Shown here: positions 1 to 10,708 of the stretch, piece by piece
Layout: every line of letters starts with the position of its first letter
Numbering within the stretch: position 1 is the first letter of the stretch
Assembly (NCBI GenBank): GCA_947471745.1
Contig: CANJKZ010000820.1
Span: forward strand, 1,835,501-1,899,500
From: Closterium sp. Naga37s-1
Lineage: Eukaryota; Streptophyta; Zygnematophyceae; Desmidiales; Closteriaceae
Reading direction: 5' to 3'
Length of the DNA: 64,000 bases
Program-made: the position numbers and the translations under genes
Notes under the pieces: generated by a model
What the model saw: the letters and a program-made list of their open reading frames with translations, nothing else
Told to the model about the DNA's origin: nothing
Database searches by the model: none

Positions 1-2082
1 GGCTGTCCGAATCAATCCCTTCAACCTTCACCTCCCGGTTTCCTCCAGGCCCATGGCGCGCGATGAAGGGGGACAGCAGCTCGCTGACGCCGCCTCCGAA
101 ATCGTCTCCGCAGTCGACGTAGCGGCTCTCGATGTGGGATGTTGTACGCTTGATCTGCGCATGCACGCTGGCATAATCAAGCTGGAAAGAAACACGTGGA
201 AAGGTGGTTAGTGACTGAAGGTTAGAAGAAACGAAGCTGGCATTAGCACAAACACTTAACAACTAGTAACAAGAAACCAGAGCTTACCTCCTTGTGCTGG
301 AATGCCCTGTTGAGTATGTTCAGCTGCTCAAGCACATCTGCAATGAAAAACAGGAGGAAATGAAACCTGTAGCTCGTCACCAGCGCATAGAGCGTCGCGT
401 CCCACTCCTTCAACATCACGATGAGAGCCGGAAGGATGGCGACGAGCCTGAGCACTGCGTCGCCCCGCGAAAGCCAACGGACTGCATGGATCCCTTGCAG
501 CTCCAGTGAGGTGGAGGTGAAGACTTCATGCAGCCCCATGAACCGCTGATGCCATGGCCCACTTCGACCGAGATGCTCAGCCACGGTGCGGATCACCGTC
601 TCAATGACGTTGAAGGCGGGAATCTTCTCTGCGGCTGTTTTAGCCGCCAGTGCCTCCCTGTAAAAACAAAAAAGGAAACATTAGTCACATGTAGCCGTTA
701 AAAAACTTCAAACAATTCTATGCACCTACAGGCATACCTGTGCGCGATGCAGTGGGATGACAACAAATAGGGAATGCGCACGCGGAGGCGTGTCGTGAGG
801 CCGCCCTTGCAGCCCATCATGACGTTCGCGCCGTCGGTGCTGATGCCTGCAATGCGCTGCAGGTCGACCCCGACTGCCAGCAGGTGTGATAGCAAAACGC
901 CCAGAAGAGAAGCGGCGTCGGCCTTCTCCACGGTGAGAAGCGCCATGAACTCCGTGACGACCTTGAAGTCACGGACGAAGGTGATGAACAGGATCATGTG
1001 CTTCCCGCTGCACCTATCCGTGCTCTCGTCAATCGAGATGCCGACGAAGGGCGACGACAGCATATGTTGCAGCAGGGTTGTCTAGAGCCATGTAGCTGTA
1101 GCTTGCGTCAGCTCACCGAAGCCGTATCTGCACATGGAACCAATAGTCAGTAACAAAGTAGTTAGAACATTATTAAAACGTGGGTGTTTATAAAGAGGCA
1201 TATGGCAGTTGCACTCACGTGGTGTAGTAGGTGCCGTACCCTCTCTTAGGGAAGCCTTGCACGCCCTTCTCCGACAAGTACCGCACCAGTTTCACCCATA
1301 TCCCCATGGGCGCGTTGGACCTGCTGATGAACAGCAATGAGTCCAGAAGGGCGACAGTCCGCATCTTCTCACTGTCCACCGCGGCGCGATGTTGGTCGAT
1401 CTGTGGCTGCCGTCCACCGCACTCCTCTTCAGGAATCTGTCTCAACCGCCAGCTTGTGCTTCGCCGTGCAAGCGTGTTTACGGAAAGACTGTGTCTGCAG
1501 GTCGGTGGCGCCTCTCCCGCGCCTCCCGCACTTTCCTGCATCGCCATCATAGGCTGCACAAACGGTACACTTGAACGCAGGCAAGCCGGTAGTGGTTTTA
1601 GAGATTCTGAGCCACGGAAAACGGGTAGACCAATGATTTTTGAACTTGTCAATCGCTTCGTCGTAAACTCCCTCGATGAGCTCGGCCAGATTGATGTTGA
1701 GGCGAGGTCGCGGTCGGTCAGATGTTCCGGGAGCGTTGTTGACGTTGGCAGTTGACGACGCAGGTTTGCCGAAGGTCAAGGTCGCCTGCTTGAGACGGAT
1801 CGTGCGCGCCGTGGTCTGAGTCGGAATCTGCGACTGTGAATCTACGGTTGGTTCTGCAGATGTCTCTGCCACATGGTCGGGAGAAAGTGAGATAACTGGA
1901 GCCGCGGGTGCTTTCTGTATGGGAATCGTATCGGGCGTGGCGCGTGCAGCTTTATCGAGATCTAGTGTACTAAGCAAGAAGTCCAAGCCTGTTAAGGCAG
2001 ACCGCTCATCAGGGTCGTCGTCGCCTGTGGCGGGATTGTCCAGCACCGCCATGGCGGGGCTATGAAAGAGCCTGCCGAGCAA
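1..2082 (-). pseudogene. hAT-superfamily transposase-like gene (ZNF862/KIAA1586-like), broken and 3'-truncated by the window edge
   Basis: Reads right to left as four exons: about 2082-1219, 1127-738, 657-288 and 181-1, with GT-AG junctions and consistent phases. Exon 1 has a BED/TTF-like zinc finger (WSTRFPWLRISK, then FKCTVC and KHACTAKHK). Exon 2 has the hAT core VGISIDESTDR, GISTDGANVMMG and HCIAHR. Exon 3 has the AVRWLSRGDAV and FFIADVLEQL blocks that follow the core in this family. The protein would cut and paste a class II transposon. Lesions: a frameshift near 1430-1450 just after the zinc finger, and an in-frame TAG at 1082-1084 early in exon 2. The start ATG at 2082 is the first in frame; MAVLD at 2052 is an alternative. 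The C-terminal dimerisation region and any terminal inverted repeats lie outside the window. A domesticated host gene is possible, but the lesions argue for a decaying transposon. Confidence 0.8.
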
Positions 2083-3085
2083 GAACTAGAGAGATGATGG
2101 CTGAGGCAAAACTGAGCACTGGCTTGGGCCCGTGAGTTGAAGCTGAGGGGTGTGGATGAAACCCTAGCACAAACACGAAGGCCCTTTACCAAGATGGGCG
2201 ATCATTGAGTTGTGTGGGTGGTTGCCTTCCATGCACGGCAACGACGAGGCGCATCGTTGCAGTGTGTGGTGTGGATGTTGCAGCATCGTGGTACACGATG
2301 CTGCCTAAAGGACCGTCTGCTTGCCGTCACGTTTACATGGGTGGCAACTGCTGCAGCATCTTGTACAGGGGTGGTAGTGGAGTTCGTGACGGCGGACAAA
2401 AGATGCCAAACGCACCAATCAATGCGCGAGGAGGGTGTGTGCTGGAGCTTACACCGAAGGAAAGAACGCGCCGTAGGGCGGGTGAAACATCCAGCTGTAC
2501 GAGGGAAACATCGGGCCGCAGGGTGGCGGTACAGGTACAATGTATGTACCACAGCTAATCCTGGGTGTCGGCGCACAGGTAGATTCATTCAGAGTCGGAA
2601 CTCGTTTGTACTCTGAATTCATCAGAGTACACTCCCGGAAAACTCTGAAACGTCAGAGTCAGCCTATAGAAAAATCTGATTTTCACAGAGTTGAGACAAT
2701 AAAAAATCTGAATTTTACAGAGTACACCCTAAAAAAAATCTGAAATCTCAGACTAAAACAAGCAAATCAGACAAAAAAGTCTGACTTCTGGGGGCCTGGG
2801 GGGAAGGCTGATGGATCAGCCAACCCCACAACCAATGTATAGGGGCATGACTGAGTCCTGACTGATCCTTGGGTGTGAGGGATTACGCCAAAGTGGCGGT
2901 AAATTCATGTCCTCGTTACTTCAGGTTCTGCATGTTAAAGTATCAAATTATACCAGTAAGAGTACTTACCTCTGGGAGATTTACGGTGCTCTCCATGGTT
3001 TGGCAACCTGTGTTACACGCACACTGTATAGCACACGACTCGTTGGCAGCTAGTTTAGCTAAAGTCCCTAGGGTCTCTATCGGTT
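2083..3085. other. Intergenic spacer between the hAT gene and copia-1
   Basis: No coding region is supported here. The first 450 bases are mixed composition and lie upstream of the transposase start, so its promoter may be here, though no clear TATA box was identified. The AT-rich middle carries a cluster of short imperfect palindromes annotated separately. The last bases, GTAGG at 3086-3090, are the left target-site duplication of copia-1. Confidence 0.5.
2590..2800. repeat. Cluster of short TCTGA/TCAGA mini-hairpins
   Basis: A run of short inverted repeats in AT-rich DNA, such as ACTCTGAAACGTCAGAGT, TCTGATTTTCACAGA, TCTGAAATCTCAGA and GGCTGATGGATCAGCC (slightly further right, near 2805). 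Each could form a stem of about 5-6 bp with a loop of a few bases, about 30 bp apart. Similar motifs recur inside the inverted-repeat element at 9233-10534. No transposase frame and no convincing terminal inverted repeat were found around this cluster. Confidence 0.6.
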
Positions 3086-3090
3086 GTAGG

Positions 3091-3220
3091 TGTCAAATTA
3101 TATGCCTGTGTCATAATAAAATGTAGGCTTTAGTGGGGTAGCTAATGTAGGGTATAGGTTTTGTTACTTGTACCCAACATTCTCGATAGTCAAACCCATC
3201 CTTTCCCTTCACTCTCGACA
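3091..3220 (+). repeat. 5' LTR of copia-1
   Basis: 130 bp, starts TGTCAAATTATATG and ends ACTCTCGACA, so it has the TG...CA ends of an LTR. It matches 10709-10838 with about seven substitutions and no length change. Confidence 0.95.
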
Positions 3221-3233
3221 TGGTATTAAGAGC
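3221..3233 (+). other. Primer-binding site of copia-1
   Basis: TGGTATTAAGAGC directly abuts the 5' LTR. It resembles the TGGTATCAGAGC site complementary to the 3' end of plant initiator tRNA-Met, with small changes. It would prime minus-strand DNA synthesis. Confidence 0.85.
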
Positions 3234-3637
3234 AACATAGGTCCTTAGGACCGTTTTAGGACTGATTTTCAGGGCCCACCAACCGTTTTCCGCCGGTTAC
3301 CGAGTTACCCCGCCCCTTGCCTACACTGCCCTGCGTCGCGCAGCCCTCGCGCTCGCCTCTGCTGGCCCTCGTACAACCCGCTAGCAGCCCGCCTGCTGCC
3401 TCGTCAGCCCCGCGCGTAGCTAGCTAGCGGCCTAGTCAGGCCCGCGCGCTGCCCTGCAGCCCCCGCGCTGCCTTCTCCTGCCCCGAGCGCCGCTCCGCAG
3501 CCCTCGCGCTGCTTTCTACGGCCGCCGACGCGGCCTCGCCAGGTCGCTGTCGCGGCCCCGTCCTGCCGCCGACGCGGCCCCGCCTGGCCTGCGCGCTGCC
3601 CCCCGTCGCCCGTCGCGGCGCCTGTGGGACCCGCGCG

Positions 3638-4500
3638 ATGCCCTGCACCAGCGACGCCACCCCTGGAGCAGCCCCCCCTGGACCCAGAGCAGCCGCCCCT
3701 GGCCCCTGCAGACGCCGCCCCTGGAGCAGCCGCCCCTGGACCCAGAGCAGCCGCCCCTGGCCCCTGAAGCAGCCGCCCCTGGAGCAGCCGCCCCTAGACC
3801 CAGAGCAGCCGCCCCTGGCCCCTGAAGCAGCCGCCCCTGGTGCAGCCGCCCCTGGACCCTCGAGCAGCCGCCCCTGGACCCAGAGCAGCAGCCCCGGGCC
3901 CCTGAAGCAGCCGCCCCTGGAGCAGCCGCCCCTGGACCCAGAGCAGCCGGCCCTGCTCGCCCGGCGAGCGCCTGCCCTTCCCACCACTGGTGAGCACCTA
4001 CCTTGTTCGCGCGCTGCCGCGCCGTCTGCCTGCCTGCCTGCCTGCCTGCCTGACTGCCTGCCTGCTTGCCTACCTGCCTGCCGCGCCTGCCCTGCCCGCG
4101 CTGCTACTGCTGCTACTGCTGCTATTTCTGCTACTGCAACTGCTGCTACTACTGCTACTGCTGCTACTGGCGGTGGCCAGATGCAGCTCCGGCGACGTCC
4201 GCGTGAGTCTCTCACGCCCCAGCAGCTTCGTGAGTGGTACACTAGTTGGGGTTGTGGAGGTCGCCGTCGTGGCTCTCGCCCTGGAGCTGGTCAGTCGGGA
4301 GCGTCTGACAGTAGCCAGTTGCAGCTGCAGTGGCGTCCGCGCGAGACACTTACGCCCCAGCAACTTCGTGAGTGGTACGCTCAGAGTAGAGGATCTTTGA
4401 GTCCAGTTCGCTGCCCGTACGTCATTCGCACAGGTGATCGGGTTGGCCAGGCTTGCGGGACGCCTGGTCACACACAGTCCCGCTGCTTCGCCCTTCTTTC
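3638..4500 (+). pseudogene. copia-1 Gag remnant: Pro/Gln repeats, QQL-WY motifs, zinc knuckle
   Basis: The first part (3640-3960) encodes tandem Pro-, Ala- and Gln-rich repeats (units like PLDPEQPPLAPEAAAP). A run of CTGCCTGC and CTGCTA repeats follows. Two copies of TPQQLREWY (4214-4240, 4352-4378) come next, then a knuckle-like CPYVIRTGDRVGQAC-GTPGH-TQSRC. The usual copia Gag core, present in copia-2 at 30950-31804, is absent. Just past the last knuckle Cys (about 4490-4500) the frame jumps straight into the protease region, so the join is a deletion. It cannot make a normal Gag particle alone. The ATG at 3638 is only the first available start. Confidence 0.6.
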
Positions 4501-5852
4501 GCGACAGCACCACCCTCACGACGCTCAGTCGGCCGGTTGCAGTCTCTCTGGCAGACCCCTCTGGGGGTCTAGTCCGTGCGACCTCCACCACTGTCCTCCC
4601 TTGTCCTGCTGTCCCGTCCGGCACACTGTCGGGTCTTTACCTCCCCTCATTCTCTACGAACTTGGTGGCGGGTTCTGCGCTCCAGGACGCGGGTGTTCAC
4701 CAGTTCACCCCTGCCTACGAGTGTGTGACACACTGCACGTGTGCTCAGACGGGTCGTCTCCTGGCTACCTTCACTCGGCAGCCGGAGTCGGACCTGTACA
4801 CACAGACCACTGAGTCCCCTCAGGTAGCTGCGTCTGCGTCTGCGTCAGGTCAGCTAGCGGCCCCCTGCTCGTGTCGCGCCTTGTCGCACCAGACCCTCCT
4901 TTGGCACCACCGCCTTGGTCACCCCTCGGTGCAGCGCCTTCGTAGCATGCACCGCCGTGTCCTTGTCTCTGGTCTTCCCAGGGTTCTCCCTCCCCTCCCA
5001 CCCTCGCCTGCTCCTCCCTGTCTTCCCTGTGTCGAGGGGCGGCAGCGCGCTGCTCCCCACTCCTACTCGTTCCCTCCCACAGAGGCTCCCCTGCAGACTC
5101 TCCACCTGGACGTGTGGGGCCCAGCCCACGTCCGTGGACAGGGCCACGAGCGGTACTTCCTGCTGGTCGTCGACGACTACACGCGTTACACCACGGTCTT
5201 CCCCTTGCGCACCAAGGGTGAAGTCCCTGATGTTTTGATCCCTTGGATCTGCGCTGCCCATCTCCAGCTCCGCGAGCGGTTCCAGTCGAACTTTCCTGTC
5301 CTACGTCTGCACTCTGACAGAGGTGGTAAGTTCTCCTCAGACCTCTTGGCAGCCTTCTGTGCGGAGCACGGCATCCGCCAGACGTTCACGCTTCCGGCCT
5401 CTCCGCAGCAGAATGGGGTTGCTGAGCGCCGCATTGGCTTAGTCATGGAGGACGCTCGTACCTCCATGATCCATGCGGCTGCCCCCCATTTTCTGTGGCC
5501 GTTTGCGGTCCGGTACGCCGCGCATCAGCTCAATCTCTGGCCCCGTGTCTCCTTGCCGGAGACCTCGCCCACACTGCTGTGGACGGGGAAGGTTGGCGAT
5601 GCGTCGCGTTTCCGGGTCTGGGGTGCTCGTGCCTTTGTCCGCGATACCACCGCGGACAAGCTCTCCGCCCGCGCTGTTCCCTGTGTCTTCCTTGGCTTTG
5701 TCCCTGACGCGCCTGGTTGGCAGTTTTACCACCCCACCTCGCGCCGTGTCTTCCCCTCTCAGGACGTTATGTTCGACGAGTCGGTTCCCTTTTACCGTCT
5801 CTTCCCCTACCGCACTGCCCCTCTCCCCCCCCGCCGCTCTTCCTCGCTCTAG
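4501..5852 (+). pseudogene. copia-1 protease remnant, GAG-pre-integrase and integrase
   Basis: Opens just after the protease active site: FFRDSTTLTTL and SLADPSGG match the segment that follows DSGAS in copia-2, but the DSGA itself is deleted. Next is the GAG-pre-integrase zinc-binding block LLWHHRLGHP with CLPC, then the integrase core LHLDVWGP, LHSDRGGKF and QNGVAERR, so all three acidic catalytic residues (D, D, E) are present. The region ends at FYRLFPYRTAP, where loss of about one base in a run of C shifts the frame into a stop at 5850-5852. In copia-2 the same frame continues. The intact DDE triad suggests the integrase decayed less than Gag and protease. Confidence 0.85.
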
Positions 5853-6618
5853 GTGCTCCCCAGGTAGACCCCCTCCCCGCTCCCGGTCCTGCTCCTTCAG
5901 GTGTGTCTCAGGTAGACCCTCCTCCCTTGACTGCGCCGGTTGAGGTCACTGGTGACTCAGTTCTGCTGAGAGTGGTCCTGCTCGGGGTGCTGCTTCTGGG
6001 GGTGCTGAGCCTGGGGGTGCGGAGCCTGGGGGTGCTGAGCCTGGAGGTGCGGAGCCTGGGGGTGCAGAGACTGGAGGTGCTGAGCCTGGGCGTGAGGAGT
6101 CTGGGGGTGCTGAGCCTGGGGGTACTGAGTCTGGGGGTGCTGCACCTGGGGGCGCTGAGGCGTCTGGTGAGCAGTCTCCCTGGAGCGGCCGTCTGCGTAG
6201 TCGCTCCGCTGGTGCCTCGCCGCTGCACTCTCGTCATCGACTCCCTCTCTCCCCACAGCAGCTGCTTGAGTGGTACGCTGGCCGTCAGGGTCGCGCTAAT
6301 GGAGCTAGGGGCCCTGCTGCGGGAGGCGCTGGAGCTGGTGACTCTGCTACTGGAGTTGTTTCTGCTGGAGGTTCTGGAGCTGCTGAGGGTGCTGGAGCTG
6401 GAGGTTCAGGAGCTGCTGGAGGTGCTGGCGCTGTTGGCGCTGAAGCTGGAGGTCCTGGAGCTGCTTCGGGTGCTGGCGCTGGAGGTTCTGGAGCTGCTGA
6501 AGGTGCTGGCGCTGGTGGCGCTGGAGCTGGAGGTTCTGGAGCTACTGAGGGTGTTGGCGCTGAGGGTTCTGAGTCTGCTGTTGCGCGGTCTCCTTGGAGT
6601 AGCCGCCTTCGTCCGCGT
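5853..6618 (+). pseudogene. copia-1 low-complexity integrase-RT linker
   Basis: Gly-, Ala- and Glu-rich repeats when read in the frame matching copia-2 (PPQVDPLPAPGPA, then GAEPGGAE-like units). The repeated units are about 15-18 bp of CTGGGGGTGCTGAG or GGTGCTGGAGCT. A second frameshift near 5960 returns the reading to the reverse-transcriptase frame. A QQLLEWY motif lies at 6247-6276. In other frames the same repeats give long Leu- or Thr/Ser-rich open stretches, which I treat as shadows. Confidence 0.65.
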
Positions 6619-8445
6619 GTGCCTCTCACCTCACAGCAGCTGCACGACTGGTACGGTCGCCTTCAGGGTCGCGCTTCTGGAGCTCGGGGCTCTGTCACTG
6701 GAGGTACTTCTGCTGACGTCACTGGAGCTGGGAGTGGTGCTGGTCCCGGAGGTGCTCGTACTGGAGGTAATGGAGCTGCTGGGGCTGGAGGTGCTGAGCC
6801 TGAGGGTGCTACTGCTGGAGACCCTAGGACTAGAGGTGCCGGTTCTGGGGGTGCTGCTACTGGTGGAGCTGGTCCTGGAGGAGCTGGAGCTGAGGGTTCT
6901 GGAGCTGCTGGAGGTGCTGGAGCTGCTGAGGGTGCTGGAGCTGTTGGTGGTGGTGGCGCTGCACAACCGCGCCTGTTCTTTGCTCCACCGTCTCCGTCGT
7001 CTCAGCCACCGTCTGACTCTGTGCTTCGCCAGGTTCTTAGTCTCCCTTCGTCTACTGGTCTTCCTTTACAGCCTGGCTCACCGCTGCCTGCTCCTTCTCC
7101 TTACACTGAGCGGACAGGGGGTCTTACTGAGCGTCGTGAGCCTGCGTCGCGTCCTGTCCTGCCTGTCCGTTCTAGTCGTTCCGGTCGTCGTGTTCCTCGG
7201 TCGCGTCAGCCGGCTGTCCCCGGCACCCACCTCGTAGTCCGTCGTCCTTCCTCTCCTCCGCAGCGTGTTCCCCTGCCGTCCCCTTCTGCGTCCTCTCTGC
7301 CTACCGTTCCTGAGCCTGAGTCTGATTGCACCCGTGCTGCTCATCCTACTGTCACGCGTCTGCTAGCCACAGTTGTCACTGACCCGTCGTTTGAGTCTGC
7401 AAATGCGTTTGCCTTAGTCGCTGAGCTTGTTGACTTTGCTGCTGCCTGTCGTCTAGACTACGCCGTTAGTCTTGTTGCTGCGTCTGAGTCTGTCTGTCCT
7501 CCGTCCGTCGGGGGTGGGTGTGCTCTTGGCACAGACGTCCTTGAGGACAGGCAGGAGGACCTTGAGTGTCTTGCAGCCGCTGCGCCTCATCTCGTGTCCA
7601 AGCTACTTGCCCCTGAGGGAGACCCGGATGCTCCAGACATCCCGACCCCGCGCTCTTATGCTGAGGCGATCGCGGGTGAGTACTCCTCTCAGTGGCAGAC
7701 AGCCATGGACGCAGAGATGGCATCCTGGAAGTCCACAGGCACCTACGTCGACGAGGTTCCCCCGCCTGGGGCGAACATCGTCAGTGGCATGTGGATTTTC
7801 AGGGTGAAGCGGCCGCCAGGTTCTCCGCCTGTCTTCAAGGCTCGTTACGTTGCTCGAGGCTTCAGTCAGCGGGAGGGAGTCGACTTCTTCCAGACCTTCT
7901 CCCCCACCCCGAAGATGACCACTCTTCGGGTACTGCTGCACGTTGCCGCTCAACGTGACTACGAGCTTCACTCTGTTGACTTCAGCACAGCTTTCTTACA
8001 GGGCAGCCTGCACAAGGAGATCTGGCTGCGCCGCCCTCCTGGCTTCACTGGGTCGTTCCCTCCTGGTACCCAGTGGAGCCTCCGGCGGCCGGTCTACGGT
8101 CTCCGCCAGGCGCCACGTGAGTGGCACGACACACTGAGGACGACACTTGCTGCTCTTGGGTTTGCTCCGTCGACTGCTGACTCGTCGCTGTTTCTGCGCA
8201 CCGACACTTCGCTGCCGCCGTTCTACATCCTCGTGTACGTCGACGACTTGGTCTTTGCCACTGCTGACACTAAGGCTCTCGCCCTGGTGAAGTCGGAGCT
8301 GCAGAAGAGACACACGTGCACAGACCTAGATGAGCTGCGCAGTTACCTTGGCTTGCAGATCACCCGGGACAGAGCACGACGCACCATCACCCTGACTCAG
8401 TCACACATGGTGCAGCAGGTCCTTCAGCGCTTCGGCTTCACCTGA
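6619..8445 (+). pseudogene. copia-1 reverse transcriptase domain
   Basis: Begins in the Gly-rich linker with a QQLHDWYGR motif at its N-terminus and runs through Ser/Pro-rich sequence to the RVT_2-type domain: YAEAIAGEYSSQWQTAMDAEM, WIFRVKRPPG, FKARYVARGF, TLRVLLHVAAQ, DFSTAFLQG, VYGLRQAPREW and the catalytic YVDDLVFA. The domain would copy element RNA into DNA. It ends at VLQRFGFT followed by TGA at 8443-8445, where copia-2 has a Trp codon, so this is a nonsense mutation. The RT core itself has no other visible lesion. Confidence 0.9.
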
Positions 8446-9210
8446 TCCTCGCCACAGCACACTCCTCTGGCTACGGTTCACTCGCTCTGAGCTCCACCTT
8501 TGGACGAGTCCGTAGAGCCGAGTGGTCCTTACCCAGAGCTAGTGGGCTGCCTCATGTACCTGATGACCTGCACTCGTCCTGACCTTGCATACCCTCTTGG
8601 CCTTCTGGCTCGCTACGTGGCTCCTGGTCGGCACCGAAAGGTGCACATGGATGCTGCTAAGAGGGTACTACTCTACTTGTGCAGTACGTCGGGCATGGGG
8701 CTCGTGCTTGGAGGGCGGAGCCCAGTTGTCCTCACTGGGCACTCAGACGCTTCTTGGGTTGACGACCAGGCTACGCAGCGGTCCTCACAGGGTTACACCT
8801 TCAGCCTTGGCTCTGGTTCAGTTTCTTGGTGTTCTACACGCTCGTCTTCAGTTCTCAGCTCCAGTTGTGAGGCTGAGATCTAATCCACAGCCATGGCTGC
8901 ACAGGAGTTACGCTGGCTCACCTGCCTGCTGACCGATCTGGGAGAGCGGCCTCGTTCTCCTCCAGTGCTGTACGTCGACAACAAGGCAGCCATTGCCTTC
9001 TGTGAGGAGCACAGACTGGAGCACAGAACGAAGCACATCGCTCTGCGTTACTTCCTGGCTCGAGAGTTGCAGCAGTGTGGTCAGCTTCGTCTTGCTTACG
9101 TGGCTCGGGCCAACACTGCTGATATATTCACCAAGGCACTTCCGTCTGGTGATCATCAGCGTTTCTGCATTTTGTTAGGCCTTGTGCCCACTTTTCCTCA
9201 CTTGCTGTAG
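8446..9210 (+). pseudogene. copia-1 RNase H domain with in-frame stops
   Basis: Continues the RT frame. PEPELVGCLMYL-like sequence (PYPELVGCLMYLMTCTRPDLAY) leads to KRVLLYLCSTSG, the RNase H segment HSDASWVDD and SSSCEAEI, then LYVDNKAAIA, RTKHIALRYF and ADIFTKALP. Breaks: a TGA near 8488, just before the 8500 start, and a TAA at 8881-8883 replacing the Tyr codon seen in copia-2 (EAEIYATAMAAQELRW). The frame closes normally at 9210. RNase H would degrade the RNA strand of the RNA-DNA hybrid. Confidence 0.88.
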
Positions 9211-9232
9211 ACGTTGCTTGTACTGTGATCTA

Positions 9233-10534
9233 CCGTAATCCCCCGTATATAGGACCCCCCCCAGTTGTAGACCCCCGGGTCTACAATACGGACCCGGGTG
9301 CTCTATTCGAGTACATGTGAGTTATACCCCCTAAATGGCTCCTAACATTATAAGAACCCCCCACATACTAGAGAAGTGCGGATTTTACAAAAAAAAATGC
9401 AATTGAAAATGGTAACGAATTTCGAATTTCAATTGAGTCAACACCCATTTTCAATGTGTTTGACTTTCGAAGGCTTCACTTGTTGCGCGTCCAGTCAGGA
9501 TGAGCTGGCACGCGGGCAAAGTGACGTGCCAAATCTCTGTGCACAGTCAGGGAAACGCCCTCGCGCAATTCTGATTCAGGACGATGTAAAAGTTCGATTC
9601 GATTCAGGGCCTCAGATTCGTTTTGGCCTAGGCTGAATCGTCAGCCCTGGGAGTGGGATGAAGGCTGATCAATCAGGGTAGCCTTGAAAAAAAAAAGCTG
9701 AAATTTCAGTGCTTAGTTTAAAAAATTGGCTGATCATTCAGCCTTGCTTAAAAACAAAGGCTGAACACAACTTCAAGCTTTCCTATAGCGCAACACGCGA
9801 CGTGCTGCCAACAGTGCACACGACGTGCCTACACAGCTTCACACACGAAGATACAGTACCTTCTATCGGCAACAACATGGGCGAATCCGAGCTAATTTCC
9901 AGTGATTGGGCGAATTTCTGGAAGAACGTGTTGTGTCAGAGCGAAAATTCTTGTGATTGGGCGAAATTGTTGTGGCTCTGACGGGGCGAATCTGTTCTGT
10001 AGGGGCAATTTTGCTGTCTCGGGGCGAATCTGTAGTGACGAGTCAAGCTGAAAGACTTGCATCCAGAAACCAGAAACTAGATTGCACATTCGTGCCATCT
10101 GATTGGCCAGGCAGGTTTTTGATTCTCGGCACTACACGAATCTCCACTAGTGGGATTTCAGCCCACACACCCGTTACAACACTGATCAGTCAGTGTACAC
10201 CTCTAAAAAAACTCTGAAATTTCAGACCATACAATGAAAAAAATGCTGAAAAATCAGCCGGTACAATGAAAAAAAAGCTGACAAATCAGCCCCACTTTCT
10301 TCCCAGCACTGAAATATCAGCATTTTTACCCCTAATCAGCCTTTTTTCGCTGACTTCTGAGGCCCTGATTCTATTGAACTTACGAGACTGAAATGTACAA
10401 CATCGTGCATTCTTATAAATGTCAATGTGAACAGACTCGGGTCTTCTAAAAAATATACCATTTAATTATACCCCCCAGCCTTTTTAGGGGTGATTATCAT
10501 AATACCCTAGGGTCTTATATACGGGGGATTACGG
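9233..10534. mobile_element. 1.3-kb non-autonomous DNA transposon (large MITE) with TA target duplication
   Basis: The left end CCGTAATCCCCCGTATATA followed by GGACCC is the inverse of the right end (reads CCGTAATCCCCCGTATATA then AGACCC on the other strand): a 19-bp perfect inverted repeat extending to about 25 bp with one mismatch. It is flanked by TA on both sides (9231-9232, 10535-10536). Comparison with copia-2 confirms insertion: there TACTGTGGTCTATATATATACC is uninterrupted at the matching place. No transposase frame is visible inside. Just inside the left end is a 10-bp inverted repeat around two bases (TTGTAGACCC...GGGTCTACAA, 9265-9286). The interior is AT-rich with many GCTGA/TCAGC mini-hairpins. 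TA duplication fits Tc1/mariner-like mobilisation, but the family is not assigned. Confidence 0.85.
9660..10370. repeat. Mini-hairpin cluster inside the MITE-like element
   Basis: Short palindromes such as GCTGAAATTTCAGTGC, GGCTGATCATTCAGCC, TCTGAAATTTCAGA, GCTGAAAAATCAGC, GCTGACAAATCAGC and CTGAAATATCAG, interspersed with A-rich spacers. The stem core is CTGA/TCAG in every case. The same core recurs at 2590-2800 outside any recognised element. Confidence 0.65.
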
Positions 10535-10708
10535 TATATATATACCTGCATGCTTGCTTGCGTATATACCTCTGCATGTGAACTGGCCTTGTGACCCTTT
10601 GCTTGTGCTCAGTGTGTGTGGTGATGTTGTGATCCACCCTGAGCTTGCTTTGTTTCTCTTGACTGGTCTTGTGACCCTTTGCTCTCCCCCACTTTGCCTA
10701 TGGGGGTG

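Noticed and set aside
2202..2616. Overlapping 117-134-codon frames on both strands upstream of the hAT gene
   Set aside because: No recognisable domain, overlapping on both strands, and typical of GC-rich non-coding sequence.
5717..7237. 506-codon Leu/Val-rich plus-strand frame in copia-1
   Set aside because: Out-of-frame reading of the Gly/Ala/Glu linker; only its first 45 or so residues (FLALGAPQVDPLPAPG...) are in the true frame.
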